Shown here piece after piece: positions 60,860 to 64,000 of a DNA stretch of 64,000 bases. Origin of the DNA: JBBQIY01 sp964553035 (GTDB lineage Bacteria; Verrucomicrobiota; Kiritimatiellia; RFP12; UBA3636); contig CAZKJH010000002.1 in the NCBI GenBank assembly GCA_964553035.1, positions 4,157 to 68,156 of the forward strand, written 5' to 3'. A program made the position numbers and the translations under genes. Under the pieces are notes generated by a model, which made no database searches, was not told the DNA's origin, and saw only the letters and a list, made by a program, of their open reading frames with translations. Numbering within the stretch: position 1 is the first letter of the stretch; each line of letters opens with the position of its first letter.

Positions 60860-62605
60860 CTACTTACTTCCTCGCTTCTCGTCGCCAGGCGTCCATTCCT
60901 CCCCACCCGTGGCAAAAGCCTCATCAAAGGCTGAAGCCAATCCGACAATATTCTGTCCGACTCTCAGACTCTGCTCGGTTTTATATTCGGCGGGAATTTC
61001 GAAATCTTCGTCTTCGCCTCCTTGCGCTTTCATGCTGAGGCCGATACGGCGCTCATCGCGATCAATTCGCACGATGCGAGCTTCGACTTCCTGCCCGACT
61101 TTAAGGGCGTCCTTAACGCGCTCGACGTGGTCGTCGCTGATCTGCGAAATATGCACGAGACCGTCCACACCGCCATCCAGCTCGATAAACGCGCCGAAGG
61201 AAGCAATCTTGGAAACCTTGCCTTTGACCATCTGACCGACGGTGTAGTGGGCTGTAATGTTGCTCCAAGGATCTTCTTGCGCCTGCTTCAAGCCAAGCGA
61301 GATACGCTGGTTTGAAGGATCGATTTCGAGAACAACGGTATCAACTTCTTGCCCTTTCTGTAGGATTTCGGTCGGGTGGTTGATCTTGCGTGTCCAGCTC
61401 ATATCTGAAACGTGGATCATCCCGTCAATTCCATCCTCCAACTGAATGAAGGCACCGTAGGACGTAAAGTTGCGAACCTTGCCCTTGACGCGAGTCCCAA
61501 CGGGGTAACGATCAGAAACCGTATCCCATGGGTTTTCTTCAGTCTGGCGGATACCGAGGGCGATCTTCTGTTCGTCCTTGTTCACGCTGAGCACCACAAT
61601 ATCAACCTCATCGCCGATGTTCAACACATCTGAGGCACGCGCGATACGCCGGGTCCACGAGAACTCGGATACATGAACAAGACCTTCGATCCCGTCTTCA
61701 AGCTCCACGAAAGCACCGTAAGGAACCAGATTGACAACTTTGCCACGCAGGCGGCTGTTAACCGGGTAGCGCATTTCAATGTCATCCCATGGATTTGCTT
61801 GGGCTTGCTTGAGGCCAAGAGAGACACGTTCGCGGCTCAGATCGATATCGAGAATGACCACATCAAGTTCTTGACCAACCTGAACGATCTCGCTCGGATG
61901 CTTGACACGACCCCATGAGAGGTCGGTGATGTGCAAGAGGCCATCGATACCATCAAGATCCACGAAAACGCCAAAGTCAGTGATGTTCTTGACTTTACCT
62001 TTGCAACGCATACCCGGAAGCAAGGTGCCAAGCAAATCTTGCCTCTTCGATGACTGGCGCTCTTCTACAAGTTCTCTGCGCGAAAGAATAATGTTGCGAC
62101 GGTCGTTTGAAATCTTGATGAGTTTGAATTCAAAGGTCTTACCCATATACTCATCTGTGTTATGAACCGGCATGACATCAATCTGAGAACCAGGAAGAAA
62201 TGCTTCGACTCCGTCCACATCGACAAGCAATCCACCGCGGACACGATTTTTAACAACGCCCGATACGACGCACCCTTCTGCATAACGTTGTAGAACGGAT
62301 TCCCAGCGGATCTTGTCATCAGCCATCTTCTTGGACAGCACCACCATTCCATCATCGTTCTCAGCTTGAATCACGAGAACGTCTACTTCGTCGCCGACTT
62401 TTACAAGCGTGATGTCCTCGAACTCATTCGCGGGCACGGAGCCCTCTGACTTGCCGCCGACATCAATCAAGACCTCAGTAGGTCTGACTTCCAACACCAT
62501 TCCCTTTACAATCCTGTTCTCAGCCGCTTGCTTCAAAGTAGCGTCGAGAAGTTCCGTTAGCTCCTGAAGCCTTGCAGGATTTTTTGCGTCTTTTTTCTTG
62601 AGCAT
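60860..62605 (-). CDS. rpsA: 30S ribosomal protein S1
   Basis: S1 helps the small subunit bind mRNA. From the ATG at 62605 the protein has 581 residues with six S1 domains. The last four are near-repeats, seen in repeated blocks such as GDEVDIVVLSVNKDEQKIALGIRQ and GQEVDTVVLEIDPSNQRISLGLKQ, each followed by a P-W-D/S-N-I segment. The C-terminal tail is acidic. An upstream in-frame codon would add 23 residues but lacks family similarity. There is no clear Shine-Dalgarno before 62605, as is usual for rpsA. A hairpin in the leader and a good promoter lie upstream. Confidence 0.95.
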   Translation of the reverse strand: MLKKKDAKNPARLQELTELLDATLKQAAENRIVKGMVLEVRPTEVLIDVGGKSEGSVPANEFEDITLVKVGDEVDVLVIQAENDDGMVVLSKKMADDKIRWESVLQRYAEGCVVSGVVKNRVRGGLLVDVDGVEAFLPGSQIDVMPVHNTDEYMGKTFEFKLIKISNDRRNIILSRRELVEERQSSKRQDLLGTLLPGMRCKGKVKNITDFGVFVDLDGIDGLLHITDLSWGRVKHPSEIVQVGQELDVVILDIDLSRERVSLGLKQAQANPWDDIEMRYPVNSRLRGKVVNLVPYGAFVELEDGIEGLVHVSEFSWTRRIARASDVLNIGDEVDIVVLSVNKDEQKIALGIRQTEENPWDTVSDRYPVGTRVKGKVRNFTSYGAFIQLEDGIDGMIHVSDMSWTRKINHPTEILQKGQEVDTVVLEIDPSNQRISLGLKQAQEDPWSNITAHYTVGQMVKGKVSKIASFGAFIELDGGVDGLVHISQISDDHVERVKDALKVGQEVEARIVRIDRDERRIGLSMKAQGGEDEDFEIPAEYKTEQSLRVGQNIVGLASAFDEAFATGGEEWTPGDEKRGSK

Positions 62606-62650
62606 TATTTTTTGGGCATTTTGGGTTGAGTTTAATGATCTTCGGAATAG

Positions 62651-62673
62651 TGGAACCGCAACTCGCGGTTCCA
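62651..62673 (-). promoter_or_regulatory. Hairpin in the rpsA leader
   Basis: TGGAACCGC and GCGGTTCCA form a perfect 9-bp stem around AACTC, about 46 bases before the start codon and inside the predicted transcript. A second weaker pair (ATCCGA/TCGGAT) adjoins it. It may be a dispersed palindrome or a site of S1 autoregulation. Confidence 0.45.
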
Positions 62674-62730
62674 TCCGAGTATTGGATATCCCATTCGGAT
62701 GCCCCGAACCTACGGGAAAAAGAAGGGCAA

Positions 62731-62760
62731 ATTATAGCAAGATAATTAGGTCTTATGCAA
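62731..62760 (-). promoter_or_regulatory. Predicted sigma-70-type promoter of rpsA
   Basis: On the minus strand TTGCAT (62760-62755) and a consensus TATAAT (62736-62731) are 18 bases apart. The left end of the GC-rich element lies 19 bases upstream of the -35 box. Confidence 0.65.
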
Positions 62761-62778
62761 CAGATAAATTAGATAATA

Positions 62779-63819
62779 TTGTAATCGGTTAGCGACCGGG
62801 GTTCAGTCTGTGTCGTCCAGATTGATCAGAAGCGGCTTTGCCGCGAATGTGCGCCTGCAGCGGCGCCTCTACACCCCGTGGAAATGGCGCATCCCTGTTT
62901 CCGTGATCGCACCATCGGCGGACACGAGTCCAGCCGATGGTGCGCGGCCTTCGGGCTGCATCCATTTCGACGGGGCACTTGGCTTCTTTCCGCTGCACGC
63001 GCACGGTTTGCACCATTTTCTAAGGCGTGCCATCGTCAGTGCGTGTCGGATCGCCTCTTCCTTCCGTCATGTTCGCCGCCAAGTCCGCGCCACGGCGCAT
63101 CCGTTGGCACCTCATGGCGGCCCGCGGGGCGGTGACCCGCCTATTCCGCTTCAGCCGCCGTGATGCGCACAACGGGCGGTGGCTTTGCCGCCTCTGCGCA
63201 GTGGCATCGAACTTGCGCCTCCTGATGCCGTCGTCATCGTCGACCACCCCGCACTCGGGCGGAATACCACCCTTTTCTCGGCACGAGTGGTTAGCAAGGT
63301 GGGGCGAATCCGTTCATTCGCGGCAAAGAATCGAGCGAGAGCGTCGCCGAAACGGCTGAGGAGCCGAGGTGCGGTGAGGCTGGCGGCTCTGGCCGCGACT
63401 CGTCGGGATGGATTCACAGGCGTGGCCGAGCAGACCGACGAAGCCCGGCGGGCTACAGGAGCCGGGCGCAGGAAGGAATGCGAGGTGTCACGCCGATGAA
63501 GCCGCCCGACGACAGCGACACCGCATCGATGGACGAGGCCGTTTCGGCGCGATTCCGCAGCCGCGCCTCAGTAAGTGGCACACCGTGCGCGGCCATCGGA
63601 TTCCGGCAAAGCCGGAAAGCAAGTTGCCGTGTCAGAATCGATGCATAGCGAAGCACGCGCCGAGCGGACTGGACTCGTGTCCGTCCGCCCGGCGATACGG
63701 GCACAGCTAGGCACGATTATCACACGGTATTACGAGCGACCGATGGGCGCGCACCGTGAGGCTAAGCCGAACCCAAAAACCCCAAGCACTGCTCATCCCC
63801 AGTCGCTAACCGATTACAA
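62779..63819. mobile_element. 1041-bp GC-rich hairpin-rich element with terminal inverted repeats, noncoding
   Basis: The ends are inverted copies starting TTGTAATCGGTTAGCGAC and continuing to GGGG with one mismatch (62779-62801 and 63797-63819). TA lies immediately outside both ends (62777-62778 and 63820-63821), as expected after insertion at a TA target. The interior is visibly richer in G+C than its flanks. It contains many strong hairpins: 62910-62942 (10-bp perfect stem), 63443-63467 (7 bp), 63545-63567 (6 bp), 63601-63617 (7 bp) and 63664-63688. The loops at 62920-62931 and 63671-63682 are exact reverse complements (GGACACGAGTCC and GGACTCGTGTCC). All open frames are short (117 codons or fewer), overlap on several frames, lack ribosome sites and match nothing I recognise. 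No transposase is encoded. Confidence 0.75.
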
Positions 63820-63821
63820 TA

Positions 63822-64000
63822 GTCTTGAGTCCCTAGTCGCTAGGGGCTAATCTCTTGAAAACGTGATGAGTGGCGAGGTCAGCGAGAATGCGATACTGGA
63901 ATGCTGGAATGAAGGTTGAGATTTCAGTTGGGGTTTTCCGTGGAAATTATTGTAATCTCAGACTTCCTGACCTCGGCGGGGTTCCAAGGGGTTTTTCCGG
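63822..64000. other. Right-edge intergenic sequence
   Basis: A palindrome CCCTAG-TCG-CTAGGG (63831-63845) follows the element. A further 8-base inverted pair GAGGTCAG/CTGACCTC spans about 63876-63976. No gene is visible before the window ends. Confidence 0.4.

Noticed and set aside
62810..63704. Several open frames of 60-117 codons on both strands inside the GC-rich element as protein genes
   Set aside because: They overlap each other in different frames, lack ribosome sites, show biased Arg/Pro/Ser composition expected from GC-rich noncoding DNA, and match no family I recognise.

Overview
The window looks like chromosomal DNA of a Gram-negative bacterium of the PVC group, most likely Kiritimatiellota, Lentisphaerota or a close Verrucomicrobiota relative. 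The grounds are a PEP-CTERM secreted protein, an H-X9-DG type prepilin-like protein, a DUF2723-plus-TPR membrane protein, an LPS heptosyltransferase-like enzyme, lipoproteins, a tripartite RND efflux pump and fucose catabolism genes together. The taxon is an inference; no rRNA gene is present. A 100-N scaffold gap (56836-56935) shows this is a draft assembly.  Layout. 1-5.4 kb (+): DUF2723/TPR membrane protein (open at the left edge), PP-loop ATPase, GT2 glycosyltransferase. 5.4-11.5 kb (-): MFS transporter, SGNH esterase, and the biotin genes bioB-bioA-bioF. 11.5-16 kb (-): a small inverted-repeat element, an IS630-type transposase remnant, an RluA-type pseudouridine synthase, an NtrC-type regulator with its PAS kinase, and an antitoxin with a broken toxin. 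16-22 kb: tRNA-Thr, a second RluA enzyme, a zinc-ribbon pseudopilin, hisI, a rubredoxin, a prepilin-like protein, a pteridine-reductase-like SDR and a glycerol-1-phosphate dehydrogenase-like enzyme. 21.8-25.5 kb (+): a tightly overlapping operon of ABC-2 ATPase, permease, BtuF-like binding protein, amidohydrolase and flavin reductase. 25.5-27.4 kb (-): ThuA-like and Gfo/Idh/MocA proteins. 27.8-34 kb (+): a MarR-TolC fusion, an RND adaptor and an RND pump. 34.4-40.4 kb (-): pheS overlapping an alpha-L-fucosidase gene, two tRNAs, a GT9 glycosyltransferase and fucI. 40.7-43.1 kb (+): three secreted proteins, one with PEP-CTERM. 43.5-50.3 kb (-): FAD protein, ClC channel, rnc, xerD-like recombinase, HMA-like lipoprotein and corA. 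50.5-56.8 kb (+): purC, the yejBEF peptide importer and a REP-associated transposase running into the gap. 57-62.8 kb (-): uvrA, a lipoprotein and rpsA. 62.8-63.8 kb: a GC-rich, hairpin-rich element with terminal inverted repeats and no convincing protein.  How it fits together. Most genes are ordinary housekeeping or transport. Biotin synthesis (without bioD or bioC here), fucose use (fucosidase plus isomerase) and drug efflux under a MarR domain are the readable pathways. The unusual part lies between genes: several nested palindromes or inverted-repeat elements (11.6, 27.5, 43.2, 49.1, 54.0 and 62.8-63.8 kb) next to a RAYT transposase gene and an IS630 remnant. The best candidate for something undescribed is the 1041-bp element at 62779-63819. 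It is flanked by TA, bounded by matched inverted repeats, full of strong hairpins, and sits about 19 bp upstream of a predicted rpsA promoter.
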